Shown in pieces: positions 43,626 through 51,996 of a stretch of 64,000 bases of DNA. The translations under genes were made by a program, and so were the position numbers. The stretch is from Clostridia bacterium (GTDB lineage: Bacteria > Bacillota > Clostridia > Oscillospirales > Acutalibacteraceae), in assembly GCA_024404095.1 (NCBI GenBank), contig JAKSQO010000004.1, positions 57,673-121,672 of the forward strand, given 5' to 3'. Numbering within the stretch: the stretch's first letter is position 1; each line of letters opens with the position of its first letter. The notes under the pieces were generated by a model. The model did no database searches. It had not been told where the DNA came from and saw only the letters and a list, made by a program, of their open reading frames with translations.

Positions 43626-44858
43626 TTATTTGAAATAAATTATATATGCTTCGTGGGAGCAAGGACCGCCTTTGCGATTATCGCTGTATAAGCTGTAATC
43701 TGCAAACCACTCGGTCTCGAGTTTGCCGACTTTATTAAGCGGCTTAATCGAAGCACCGGAAGAGCCTGTCGTGTTGCCGATACCCTTAACATACATCTGA
43801 GAGCAGTTGCCGCCGTTAATCTGAACTGCATCTTTGACACCGTATGCGAGCATAACATCTGCGGCATCCCTGATAGGCATAAACTCGGTTGTCATAAGAA
43901 CATATTTAGTTGCGCTTATACGACCGAGGAAGGTGCGGTTGCGGTAAATGCTGTCGTTATAGGTGGATACAAACTTGCCGCCCTCGATTGTTTTATCCTG
44001 ATAAGCGCATGTATTATATGCACCCTTCTTGATTTCGTTTGCTGCGGTAGTATTGTCAAAATTGTTAACGTATTTCCAGCTTCCGTCTTTGTAAAAAACA
44101 AGGGACGATTTTGCTTTGCCTTCTGTGCCGTCGTATTTTTGGATAATTGCTCCGCTTCTGATATTAGCTATATTACTCGGATATCCGTTTCTTCCGTTTA
44201 CAGCTAACACAGCGCCGACATTTTTAGCGATGTTTTCGGTGTTATCCAGCGTTGTCCCCTTTGAAAGATTCAATCTTGTCGGAGTGTCACAGGTTATAAG
44301 CGCAACCGAGCAGGTGGGCTTATAGGTTATTGTTTTGGGGTTTGTAATCTGTTTGTTTATGTTGGCATCAAATTTCTGAGTGATGCTTTTATTAAGCTCA
44401 ACTCTTGCAATCTGGATGTTTAATCCCGAAACATTTGTAACCTTCCAGGCTTTTTTGATTGAGCCGATATATTTTGAAACATCAGTAGTTCCAACCTCGA
44501 ACGGACCCCAGTTGGGATTTCTTGTGGTTGAGGATGTTTTCTTGGTTGTTGCAGTAGTTGGCTTTGTTGTTGGTTTAGTTGTTGATGATTTAACTGTTTC
44601 TGACGGGAGCTTGCCTATGCTTATCTGAAGAACCTTCAGCGCATCCGACGAATTGACTGCTCCGTCATGATTAACATCTGCGATTTTTGTGTCAATTGAT
44701 TTAGTAAGACCAACGGTATACTTCAGAATTGCAAGTGCGTCCGAAGAGTTGATTGAACCGTTTTTGTCAATATCTCCGTAGTAGGATTCAGCGTGCGACA
44801 TAATTGCTGCACCGGCAATAAGACTGAGCGAAAGCAAGGCTGCAATAAATTTTTTCAT
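43626..44858 (-). CDS. Secreted dockerin protein with a phosphodiester-glycosidase (NAGPA-like) domain
   Basis: This 410-residue protein has a signal peptide (residues 1-23). An N-terminal dockerin follows (GDIDKNGSINSSDAL and ADVNHDGAVNSSDAL, residues 28-85), then a threonine-rich linker (about 92-112). The C-terminal part resembles the phosphodiester glycosidase/NAGPA family: ALITCDTPTRL, GAVLAVNGRNG, SLVFYKDGSWKY and VMLAYGVKDAVQINGG. The usual N-L-D-G-G-G-S-S is INGGNCSQM here, so Asp and one Gly are replaced. It starts 23 bases after an AraC regulator gene on the same strand and probably shares its operon. Substrate is unknown. Confidence 0.8.
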   Translation of the reverse strand: MKKFIAALLSLSLIAGAAIMSHAESYYGDIDKNGSINSSDALAILKYTVGLTKSIDTKIADVNHDGAVNSSDALKVLQISIGKLPSETVKSSTTKPTTKPTTATTKKTSSTTRNPNWGPFEVGTTDVSKYIGSIKKAWKVTNVSGLNIQIARVELNKSITQKFDANINKQITNPKTITYKPTCSVALITCDTPTRLNLSKGTTLDNTENIAKNVGAVLAVNGRNGYPSNIANIRSGAIIQKYDGTEGKAKSSLVFYKDGSWKYVNNFDNTTAANEIKKGAYNTCAYQDKTIEGGKFVSTYNDSIYRNRTFLGRISATKYVLMTTEFMPIRDAADVMLAYGVKDAVQINGGNCSQMYVKGIGNTTGSSGASIKPLNKVGKLETEWFADYSLYSDNRKGGPCSHEAYIIYFK

Positions 44859-44881
44859 AAATTATCATCTCCCTGGTTTAA

Positions 44882-45778
44882 TCAGATTATTTTTTCTTTG
44901 CGTGATTCTTTAAATTCCGTCGGAGTCATATCTGTGCTTTTTTTGAAAGCGCAGAAAAATGTGTTCAGATTTCTGAATCCGCAGCTTACCGCAACTTTCT
45001 TGACAGGCAAATCCGAAAATTCAAGCAAATTCTTTGCCTTTGCAATCCTCAATGTGTTTACATACGCTTTGGGTGTTGTGCCGAATATTTTTTTGAATGT
45101 AGATGAGAAATATGTCTTTGACAGTCCGCATATGCGGGCAAGCTCATCCACATTTATGTCCTTGTCATAATTACTGTTGATATGTTTTACAACAAGAGAT
45201 ATACCCGGAGCGTAACCCTCGGTAATGTTTCTTGAATCAAAGCTGTCTGAAATCGCCGAACGAATAATCTCAGTACATATCAGATTGCGAAGAGGCTTTA
45301 GAATAAATTCATCCTGCGGTTCATTACCGCTAAATTCAATTCTGAAATTTTTAATGTAATCGTGAAGTGAATCGGAGTAGGGCAGAGTGGTGTTGAATTC
45401 TATCTTTTCCTTTCCCATCTTATTCATAATGGATTCAAAAAAGTTTTTTTCAACAATCAGATCAATATATGAAACATTATTCTGCGGATATTTTATTCCG
45501 TGAACGCGTCCGCTCTGCACAGGATAAATATAATTCGGATTGCCGATGTAAATTGAATTTTCTGCAATCAGACTTGTAATCGGAGAAAGCGGAATGATGA
45601 ATTCATATGCGCTGTGAGAGTGTCTGCAAGAGGAAAGCGTGTTGTCGGGACTTCTCTTGAAAATTCCAATAAGAAAATTTTCTGTATAATAGTAGTTGAA
45701 GCTCGGGTTAACTACGCCCTCGTGAAAAGAGCAGGCTTCTGTAAGCTGTAATGTTATTTCATCAATTTCCGGTGACAT
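44882..45778 (-). CDS. AraC family transcriptional regulator
   Basis: This 298-residue regulator has an N-terminal cupin-like sensor region (SAYEFIIPLSPITSLIAENSIYIGNPNYIYPV) and a C-terminal double helix-turn-helix. In the latter, DINVDELARICGLSKTYFSSTFKKIFGTTPKAYVNTLRI is followed by NLLEFSDLPVKKVAVSCGFRNLNTFFCAFKK. The second helix-turn-helix is intact. Such regulators usually sense a sugar and activate nearby genes. It lies between the sugar isomerase/epimerase and the dockerin glycosidase on one strand, so these are likely targets. GGAGAAACAAG precedes the ATG. Confidence 0.9.
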   Translation of the reverse strand: MSPEIDEITLQLTEACSFHEGVVNPSFNYYYTENFLIGIFKRSPDNTLSSCRHSHSAYEFIIPLSPITSLIAENSIYIGNPNYIYPVQSGRVHGIKYPQNNVSYIDLIVEKNFFESIMNKMGKEKIEFNTTLPYSDSLHDYIKNFRIEFSGNEPQDEFILKPLRNLICTEIIRSAISDSFDSRNITEGYAPGISLVVKHINSNYDKDINVDELARICGLSKTYFSSTFKKIFGTTPKAYVNTLRIAKAKNLLEFSDLPVKKVAVSCGFRNLNTFFCAFKKSTDMTPTEFKESRKEKII

Positions 45779-45796
45779 CTTGTTTCTCCGATTGTT

Positions 45797-46576
45797 TTAT
45801 TTGCTGAGCTCCTGCATGAATGCCCAAGATTCCTCTGTTGCCTTGAAAGCATCGCCGTCTACCCAGTCGCAGTCCTGTTCATAAGCGATGTAGGGAATAC
45901 CAAGCTCACATGCGGCGTCATAGCATTCCTTAAGATTTACAATACCCTTGCCGAGGGATACAAACTTTCTGTATCCGTTTTCGTCAATGATGTAATCCTT
46001 GAAGTGAAGAACCTTAACACGTCCCTTGAGCTTTTTGAGAACCTCAGCAGGGTTCTGTCCGCCGTAGTGAATCCATGCAACGTCGGGAATGAAATAGAAA
46101 AGCTCGGGGTCTGTTTCCTCAATAAGTACATCCATCATGCAGCGGTTGTAGTCGTCAAGCTTGTGAAACTCGAAAGCGTGGTTGTGATAGTTGAATGTAA
46201 GTCCGTTTTCTTTAAATGTTTTACCGATTTCTTCGGCTTCCTTGATAAAGTTTCTGACTCTGCCTGAGCTGCCGCGTCCTTCATCAGGTGCGCTTCCGAT
46301 ACCGATTGCATCGCAGCCGATTGTTTTGTGATGAGCCATGATACCTTCGATATCGTCCTTCATCCAGTCCATGCTCTTGTGTGTAATGCAGACGTTCATA
46401 TTGTATTTGTCAATAATTTCCTTCTGCTTTTCCGCGGGGATGTCACCGATACCTGAAATCTGAATATCCTTAACTCCCATAGCGGAGAGTCTTGCAAGAG
46501 TTGAGTCGAAATCCTCAGCGTTGCGAATGAAATCTCTGAGTGTGTAAAGCTGTATAGCCATTGTGGGTTTGTTCAT
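45797..46576 (-). CDS. Sugar phosphate isomerase/epimerase (xylose isomerase-like TIM barrel)
   Basis: This 259-residue TIM-barrel protein of the AP_endonuc_2 family starts MNKPTMAIQLYTLRDFIRNAEDF. Metal-site elements include FNYHNHAFEFHKL, YFIPDVAWIHYGGQNP with the Asp/His pair, and VLHFKDYIIDENG. Members isomerise or epimerise keto-sugars, inosose or related compounds. It has its own TTGATA/TAAAAT promoter and leads an operon with the AraC regulator and the dockerin protein. No signal peptide is present. Confidence 0.88.
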   Translation of the reverse strand: MNKPTMAIQLYTLRDFIRNAEDFDSTLARLSAMGVKDIQISGIGDIPAEKQKEIIDKYNMNVCITHKSMDWMKDDIEGIMAHHKTIGCDAIGIGSAPDEGRGSSGRVRNFIKEAEEIGKTFKENGLTFNYHNHAFEFHKLDDYNRCMMDVLIEETDPELFYFIPDVAWIHYGGQNPAEVLKKLKGRVKVLHFKDYIIDENGYRKFVSLGKGIVNLKECYDAACELGIPYIAYEQDCDWVDGDAFKATEESWAFMQELSK

Positions 46577-46606
46577 TGGAATTACCTCCTGTAAATTGAT
46601 ATTTTA

Positions 46607-46634
46607 ATTTTATCACATTTGGAAATATTATCAA
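46607..46634 (-). promoter_or_regulatory. Promoter of the isomerase-AraC-dockerin operon
   Basis: On the minus strand TTGATA (46634-46629) and TAAAAT (46612-46607) are 16 bases apart, followed by AGGAGG before the start codon. Confidence 0.7.
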
Positions 46635-46642
46635 TAGAAAAA

Positions 46643-46670
46643 AAGAAAAAAGACCGCTCAATGCGGTCTT
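46643..46670 (-). terminator. Terminator of the 46681 gene
   Basis: AAGACCGC/GCGGTCTT with a five-base loop, continuing into a six-base T-run on the minus strand. Confidence 0.85.
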
Positions 46671-46680
46671 AAATATAAAT

Positions 46681-46989
46681 TTATGCCTGCTTAGTTCCCT
46701 TAATCTTTATTTTACCGATAATCGGAGCTTTGAGAGTGCCGACAAATTTGTCACCGTCAAATGTAAGTGTAACGGGAATTTTCTGCCCCTTGAGGTAATC
46801 ACATTCACCTGTTAATGTCAGCGTGTTGCCGTCCTCGTTGATATCGCTTACCCGTATTTCGGGAAGCTTCTGGTTTGTAAGCTCAAACTTAAAATCATAT
46901 TCTCCGTTATTATCGCTTATTGTCATTGTTCCTTTGCCTTTATAGAAAATGGTGCTTATCGGAGCTTCCCATATGCCTAATCCTATCAT
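46681..46989 (-). CDS. Small unknown beta-rich protein
   Basis: This 102-residue protein is not recognised. Alternating hydrophobic residues (GTMTISDNNGEYDFKFEL, NTLTLTGECDYLKG, IPVTLTFDGDKFVG) suggest a small beta-barrel or lipocalin-like sandwich. It has no signal peptide and one cysteine. The unit is complete: TTGACA promoter, GGAGG ribosome binding site and hairpin terminator. That makes it a convincing gene despite the lack of a known family. Confidence 0.7.
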   Translation of the reverse strand: MIGLGIWEAPISTIFYKGKGTMTISDNNGEYDFKFELTNQKLPEIRVSDINEDGNTLTLTGECDYLKGQKIPVTLTFDGDKFVGTLKAPIIGKIKIKGTKQA

Positions 46990-47020
46990 AACACAGTCCT
47001 CCAGTTTTTTATTTTAAAAC

Positions 47021-47049
47021 AGACTATCACATTTTACTTTTTATGTCAA
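47021..47049 (-). promoter_or_regulatory. Promoter of the 46681 gene
   Basis: On the minus strand TTGACA (47049-47044) and TAGTCT (47026-47021) are 17 bases apart. Confidence 0.75.
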
Positions 47050-47084
47050 TACAGATTGTTTTTACGTTAATAATTGTGCTTTAC

Positions 47085-47113
47085 TTGACTTTTTTTCATT
47101 TGTGTATTACAAT
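47085..47113 (+). promoter_or_regulatory. Promoter of the exopolysaccharide operon
   Basis: TTGACT (47085-47090) and TACAAT (47108-47113) have a 17-base spacer. A leader of about 80 bases precedes the first gene. Confidence 0.8.
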
Positions 47114-47198
47114 AAACTAACACTATTATATTTTAAATGGGATAATATGCTTAAGTTGAAAATAGATGATTGGTAAATCGCTACAGGAGGAACAAAAA

Positions 47199-49079
47199 AT
47201 GAAAAAATTCGACTGGAAAAACATGTTGACAAAACAAATCTTTATGATAATTTACGATATACTTGTGGTAAATATGTCGTACGCGTTAACACAGCTTCTT
47301 ATTGACCGTGAACTGACAGGACCGGAAGTGCACTTGTTCATTCAACGGTCTATTCCGGTGACACTTATCTTTATTCTGCTGTTCTATTCATTCCGTGTTT
47401 ATTCCTCAATGTGGGAATATGCAGGTGTAAAAGAGCTTGTAAATATCGCGACAGCAGGTATAATCGGAGGACTTTCTTCAATTGCTATTGATATTGTAAT
47501 AGCCTGGTTTACAACAGGTAAGCTTTCATGCTTCAGCGCACCACTCTATCTCTATGGCACACTTACTCTTATAGTTCTTGTAGGCGGAATGAGACTCGCA
47601 TACCGAATTGCACGTCGACGCAGAAGATTCAGTGAGCTGAAAAGAAAAGACAAGGTTGACAATGTAATGATTGTCGGCGCAGGTGATATGGGTATGATTA
47701 TCATCAGCGAGCTTGAGGCAAACAATTATCAGAAGGGCAGACCTGTGGTTGCCGTTGATGATAATCCTGTAAAGCTCGGCAAGCGTATCAGAGGTGTTCT
47801 CATTAAGGGCACATGTGACGATATTCCGAAGCTTGCAAAGGAATATGATGTCAATACAATTATTCTTTGTATTCCTTCTGTTGAGAGTGAACGTCAGACT
47901 GAGATTCTCAGACTTTCAGTTGAAACCGGATGTAAGCTTAAGACCTCACCGAGTCTTCTCGAAATGGAGGAGGGTGCAAAAGCCGGTAAAATCAGAGATG
48001 TCAATATCTCCGACCTGCTTGCTCGTCCCGAGGTCAAGCTTAACCCCGATGTATGTAAGTATATTAAAGACGAAGTCATTCTTGTTACAGGCGGCGGCGG
48101 TTCAATAGGCAGCGAGCTTTGCCGTCAGGTTTCAAGATATAAGCCGAAGAAAATTGTTGTTCTCGATATATATGAGAACAATGCGTATATGCTTAAAAAT
48201 CAGCTTGATGCCCGTCTTAAGGGTAATCCCGAGGTGCATATCCGAATAGGCTCTGTCCGTGATGAAGTAAGACTTCACGAGGTTTTTGATGAATTCCACC
48301 CGACGGTTGTTTTCCATGCGGCGGCGCATAAGCACGTTCCTCTTATGGAGGACTGTCCGAAGGAAGCTGTTAAGAATAATATTTTCGGTACATACAATGT
48401 TGCCAAGACCGCTGTTGAATACGGTGTTAAGCGTTTTGTAAGCATTTCAACGGATAAAGCGGTTAACCCTGCCAATGTTATGGGTGCTACAAAGCGTGTA
48501 ACAGAAATGGTTATTCAGTATTTCCAGAGAAAATGCGGGGGCAGCACAGTGTTTGCGGCAGTTCGCTTTGGTAATGTTCTGGGTTCAAGCGGAAGCGTTA
48601 TTCCGATTTTCACAGAGCAGATCAAGGACGGCGGCCCTGTAACTGTTACACACCCCGATATTACCAGATACTTTATGACTATCCCCGAGGCTTCACAGCT
48701 TGTTGCACAGGCAGGCGGACTCGCCAACGGCGGTGAAATCTTTGTTCTTGATATGGGTGAGCCTGTCAAGATTCTCTCACTTGCGGAAAATCTTATCAGA
48801 CTTTCCGGTTATAAGCCTTACTCTGAAATAGGCATTGAGTTCTCAGGTCTTCGTCCCGGTGAAAAGCTTTACGAGGAGCTGGTTCTTGAAGAGGAGAGCA
48901 ATGAGAGAAAGATGACGGCGAATAACAAGATTTTTGTTACAAAGCCGCTTGAAATGGATGACGAACTGTTCGAGAAGAAGCTTGCGGAGCTTAAGGTGGC
49001 AGACGCATCTGATATCAGAAGAATTCTTAAGGAAGTTGTGCCCAACTTTATTGAGCAGACAGCTTATGACCCTGCATAA
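47199..49079 (+). CDS. Membrane nucleotide-sugar 4,6-dehydratase (CapD/PglF type)
   Basis: This 626-residue protein has four N-terminal membrane segments (about residues 10-135), a first Rossmann domain (DNVMIVGAGDMGMIIISEL) and a C-terminal SDR domain from about 290 (VILVTGGGGSIGSELCRQ). The catalytic stretch STDKAVNPANVMGATKR has Met in place of the usual SDR tyrosine before the lysine, as in PglF/FlaA1-type UDP-GlcNAc 4,6-dehydratases. The expected product is a UDP-4-keto-6-deoxy sugar, a substrate for the DegT aminotransferase at the end of this operon. ATG at 47199 is eight bases from AGGAGG; the ATG at 47166 lies before it. Confidence 0.92.
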   Translation: MKKFDWKNMLTKQIFMIIYDILVVNMSYALTQLLIDRELTGPEVHLFIQRSIPVTLIFILLFYSFRVYSSMWEYAGVKELVNIATAGIIGGLSSIAIDIVIAWFTTGKLSCFSAPLYLYGTLTLIVLVGGMRLAYRIARRRRRFSELKRKDKVDNVMIVGAGDMGMIIISELEANNYQKGRPVVAVDDNPVKLGKRIRGVLIKGTCDDIPKLAKEYDVNTIILCIPSVESERQTEILRLSVETGCKLKTSPSLLEMEEGAKAGKIRDVNISDLLARPEVKLNPDVCKYIKDEVILVTGGGGSIGSELCRQVSRYKPKKIVVLDIYENNAYMLKNQLDARLKGNPEVHIRIGSVRDEVRLHEVFDEFHPTVVFHAAAHKHVPLMEDCPKEAVKNNIFGTYNVAKTAVEYGVKRFVSISTDKAVNPANVMGATKRVTEMVIQYFQRKCGGSTVFAAVRFGNVLGSSGSVIPIFTEQIKDGGPVTVTHPDITRYFMTIPEASQLVAQAGGLANGGEIFVLDMGEPVKILSLAENLIRLSGYKPYSEIGIEFSGLRPGEKLYEELVLEEESNERKMTANNKIFVTKPLEMDDELFEKKLAELKVADASDIRRILKEVVPNFIEQTAYDPA

Positions 49080-49104
49080 TTACTTGCAGTTTTGAGGATG
49101 GGAA

Positions 49105-49728
49105 ATGTATAAATACGTTAAAAGAATTGCAGACTTTACAATAGCGCTTGTAATGCTTATTGTTCTTTCGCCGCTTATGCTTGCGGCTTGTATTCTGATT
49201 AAATCAAACCACGACGGACCTATTCTGTTCAAGCAGAAACGTCCCGGCAAAAACGGAAAGATATTTACGGTTCTGAAATTCAGAACAATGTCAGTAAAAA
49301 CTCACGATAAAGACGGCAGAGAGCTGAGCGATTTTGAAAGAATGTCAAAGGTCGGCAATCTGCTCAGAAAGACAAGTGTTGATGAGCTTCCGCAGCTGAT
49401 AAATATTCTCAAGGGTGAGATGAGCTTTATCGGGCCGAGACCTCTGCTTACAGAATATCTTGAGCTTTATACCCCCGAACAGATGCGCCGTCATGAGGTT
49501 GCACCGGGTATTTCGGGCTGGGCTCAGGTAAACGGCAGAAATACTCTTACATGGGAGCAGAAATTCGAGTATGATGTTTACTATGTAGATCATCTCAGCC
49601 TTTCAATGGATGTAAAGATATTCTTCAAAACGATTATGAATGTCCTTAAGCAGGACGGAATAAACAGCGATGCAGCCAACACAATGGAAAAATTCAAGGG
49701 TAGCAAAAACGAGGAAGTGCTCAAATGA
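49105..49728 (+). CDS. Undecaprenyl-phosphate sugar phosphotransferase (priming enzyme)
   Basis: This 207-residue bacterial sugar transferase starts repeat-unit assembly by moving a sugar-1-phosphate onto undecaprenyl phosphate at the inner membrane. One N-terminal hydrophobic segment (FTIALVMLIVLSPLMLAACILI) precedes the conserved block FKQKRPGKNGKIFTVLKFRTM. LLRKTSVDELPQLINILKGEMSFIGPRPLL and the C-terminal PGISGWAQVNGRN follow. This short form, as in PglC or EpsL, is complete. It follows the dehydratase by 25 bases, and its stop overlaps the next start as ATGA. Confidence 0.94.
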   Translation: MYKYVKRIADFTIALVMLIVLSPLMLAACILIKSNHDGPILFKQKRPGKNGKIFTVLKFRTMSVKTHDKDGRELSDFERMSKVGNLLRKTSVDELPQLINILKGEMSFIGPRPLLTEYLELYTPEQMRRHEVAPGISGWAQVNGRNTLTWEQKFEYDVYYVDHLSLSMDVKIFFKTIMNVLKQDGINSDAANTMEKFKGSKNEEVLK

Positions 49729-50840
49729 AAAAAGTTCTTTATGTCGCAACAATTACACAGCATTTTTATTATTTCCACTTGCCGTCAATGAAGATGTTCA
49801 AGGAACTCGGATGGCAGGTTGATGTTGCGTCGCACGGTGATGTTGAGCTTCCGTATTGTGACAACAGATACGAGATACCAATTCAGCGTTCACCCGCCGA
49901 TATGCAGAATATTGCGGCATATAAAGAGCTTAAAAAGATAATAAAAGAAAATCATTATGATATTATTCATTGCCATACACCGATGGGCGGAATGCTTGCA
50001 CGTATGGCGGCTCGCTCAGAAAGAAAAAACGGAACAAAGGTGCTGTATACTGCGCACGGTTTCCATTTCTACAAGGGTGCGCCGAAGCTTAACTGGATGG
50101 TTTTCTATCCTATTGAGCTGATGATGTCTTTCTTTACGGATTGTCTTATCACAATAAACGAAGAGGACTTTGCCTGTGCGAAGAAACATCTTAAGGCAAA
50201 AGAAACAGTTAAGGTTAACGGCGTAGGCTATAATACAGATAGGTATTTCCCTGTTTCAAAAGATGAAAAAGCTCAGATTCGTGCTAAGCTTGGGTATGGC
50301 GATGATGAAAAGCTCCTTGTTTACGTTGCGGAAATGAATGCAAATAAGAATCAGTCAATGCTTATAAGAGCATTGAAGATTCTTAACGAAAAGCATCCTG
50401 AAATCAAGCTTCTGATTGCAGGTGCGGATAACTTTAACGGCGAATATCCGAAGCTTGCCAAAGAACTCGGAATTGAGGATAAGGTTGAATTCCTCGGACA
50501 CAGAAGTGATATAGATGATTTGCTTCATGCAAGTGATATTGCTGTCGGATCAAGTATCCGTGAGGGTCTGCCTGTTAATGTTATGGAGGCTCTTGCCTGC
50601 GGACTTCCGATTGTTCTTTCGGACAACCGAGGCCACAGAGCTTTGACCGATAACGGTAAGAACGGATATATTGTCGATGTTAATGATTATGAAGCAATGG
50701 CAAAGCGTATAGAAAAGCTTTTATATGATGAAGAATTATACGCTAAGGTATCAGCTTTTGCTGTTGAGTCAGTTAAGCCTTACTCGAAGGAAAATGTCCT
50801 TGAGGAGTTGAAGGTTATATACGGCCGATATATAGGATGA
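49725..50840 (+). CDS. Glycosyltransferase family 4
   Basis: This 371-residue GT-B enzyme extends the lipid-linked repeat unit. The N-terminal half has IIHCHTPMGGMLARMAARSE and VLYTAHGFHFYKGAPKLNW; the donor-binding half has LLVYVAEMNANKNQSMLIRAL, VEFLGHRSDIDDLLHASDI and the E-x7-E type EGLPVNVMEALACGLPIVLSDNRGH. Membership of GT4 is clear, but linkage and donor are unknown. The start overlaps the previous stop by four bases, indicating coupled translation. Confidence 0.92.
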   Translation: MKKVLYVATITQHFYYFHLPSMKMFKELGWQVDVASHGDVELPYCDNRYEIPIQRSPADMQNIAAYKELKKIIKENHYDIIHCHTPMGGMLARMAARSERKNGTKVLYTAHGFHFYKGAPKLNWMVFYPIELMMSFFTDCLITINEEDFACAKKHLKAKETVKVNGVGYNTDRYFPVSKDEKAQIRAKLGYGDDEKLLVYVAEMNANKNQSMLIRALKILNEKHPEIKLLIAGADNFNGEYPKLAKELGIEDKVEFLGHRSDIDDLLHASDIAVGSSIREGLPVNVMEALACGLPIVLSDNRGHRALTDNGKNGYIVDVNDYEAMAKRIEKLLYDEELYAKVSAFAVESVKPYSKENVLEELKVIYGRYIG

Positions 50841-50848
50841 AATAGATT

Positions 50849-51994
50849 ATGATAAATTTTCATTTTGATTTCTATGAAATAATTGTCTGGGTTGCTACTA
50901 TTTTGCTATGCGGAATTGCGGCGGCATGTAAAAATGCTCCTCTGAGAAAAAGAGGAGGATTAGGACAACCGCTGCCCAACCCCATTGCTGTAATCTTGCC
51001 GATTGTGTTTTTTACAGTTTTCGCTGCATGCAGAAAAAATGTTGGCGATACCGTATATTATGTCCTTTCATTTGAAGGGTATACAAGTTCAAATAATCCT
51101 GTAACCGCTGAAATGTTTTTTACCGAAATGTTTTTGTTTTTTCAAAACTTGATAAGAAACATGACAGAGGACGCTCAGTGGCTTGTTGCGTTTTCATCAA
51201 TATTCGCCATACCTATGCCGTTAATTATTTTATATAAATACTCATATCCGTTTGATTTGTCGCTTTATCTGTTTGTGACATATGGGTATGTCGGTGGTAT
51301 GATGAACGGTATGAGACAGTATATGGCTGCGGCAATTGTGCTGTGCGGAACAAAATACCTGTTTTCTCTGAAAAAAACATCGTTTATCAAATACGCTGTA
51401 ATTATCATGCTTGCATGGTCAATGCACAACAGCGCATTGATTATGTTGCCGCTGTTTTTTGTTGTGCGGCGAAAAGCATGGACTTTTAGTTCGTATGCCA
51501 TTATCCTCGGAAGTGTGGTTGCAACGGTTGCGTTTGATGCGATTCTCCCGTCTTTTTTGGGTGCGCTTGAAGATACCAGCTATGGTGTTTATGCTCAGAA
51601 CGGCTGGTTTACAAACGGAGAAGAAGGCGGATCGAGCATCGGAAGAGCGTTAGTAACATTTTATCCCGTTGTAATTGCCTATATGAATAAAGACAGAATG
51701 AAGAGACTCGGACATATTGGTGATGTTCTGACAAATCTGGCTTTTATAAATATTGCAATAGGGATAATTTCCACATATAACTGGATTTTTACAAGAGTCG
51801 CGATTTACCTGATGGTTTATTTTATGATTTTTACAGCGTGGGTTGTTACATGCGCAGTTCCGCCGAAGGATAAGCAGATGTATTATTGTATGACAATAGT
51901 AGGCTTTTTCCTGTATTCAAGATTTTTGAGCTATCAGATTGCAGGCTACATGTCTGATTATTTCTTCCCGGGTCGAAGATTGTTCAGGAGATAA
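50849..51994 (+). CDS. EpsG/Wzy-like polysaccharide polymerase
   Basis: This 381-residue integral membrane protein with about nine to ten hydrophobic segments has the EpsG-like pattern. It includes AACRKNVGDTVYYV near residue 65, then YGYVGGMMNGMRQYMAAAIVL and IMLAWSMHNSALIMLPLFFV. The R-Q-Y and H-N-S motifs are typical. It would polymerise repeat units at the outer face of the membrane. Identification rests on topology and motifs, so a flippase or O-antigen ligase relative is a less likely alternative. Confidence 0.82.
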   Translation: MINFHFDFYEIIVWVATILLCGIAAACKNAPLRKRGGLGQPLPNPIAVILPIVFFTVFAACRKNVGDTVYYVLSFEGYTSSNNPVTAEMFFTEMFLFFQNLIRNMTEDAQWLVAFSSIFAIPMPLIILYKYSYPFDLSLYLFVTYGYVGGMMNGMRQYMAAAIVLCGTKYLFSLKKTSFIKYAVIIMLAWSMHNSALIMLPLFFVVRRKAWTFSSYAIILGSVVATVAFDAILPSFLGALEDTSYGVYAQNGWFTNGEEGGSSIGRALVTFYPVVIAYMNKDRMKRLGHIGDVLTNLAFINIAIGIISTYNWIFTRVAIYLMVYFMIFTAWVVTCAVPPKDKQMYYCMTIVGFFLYSRFLSYQIAGYMSDYFFPGRRLFRR

Positions 51995-51996
51995 TA

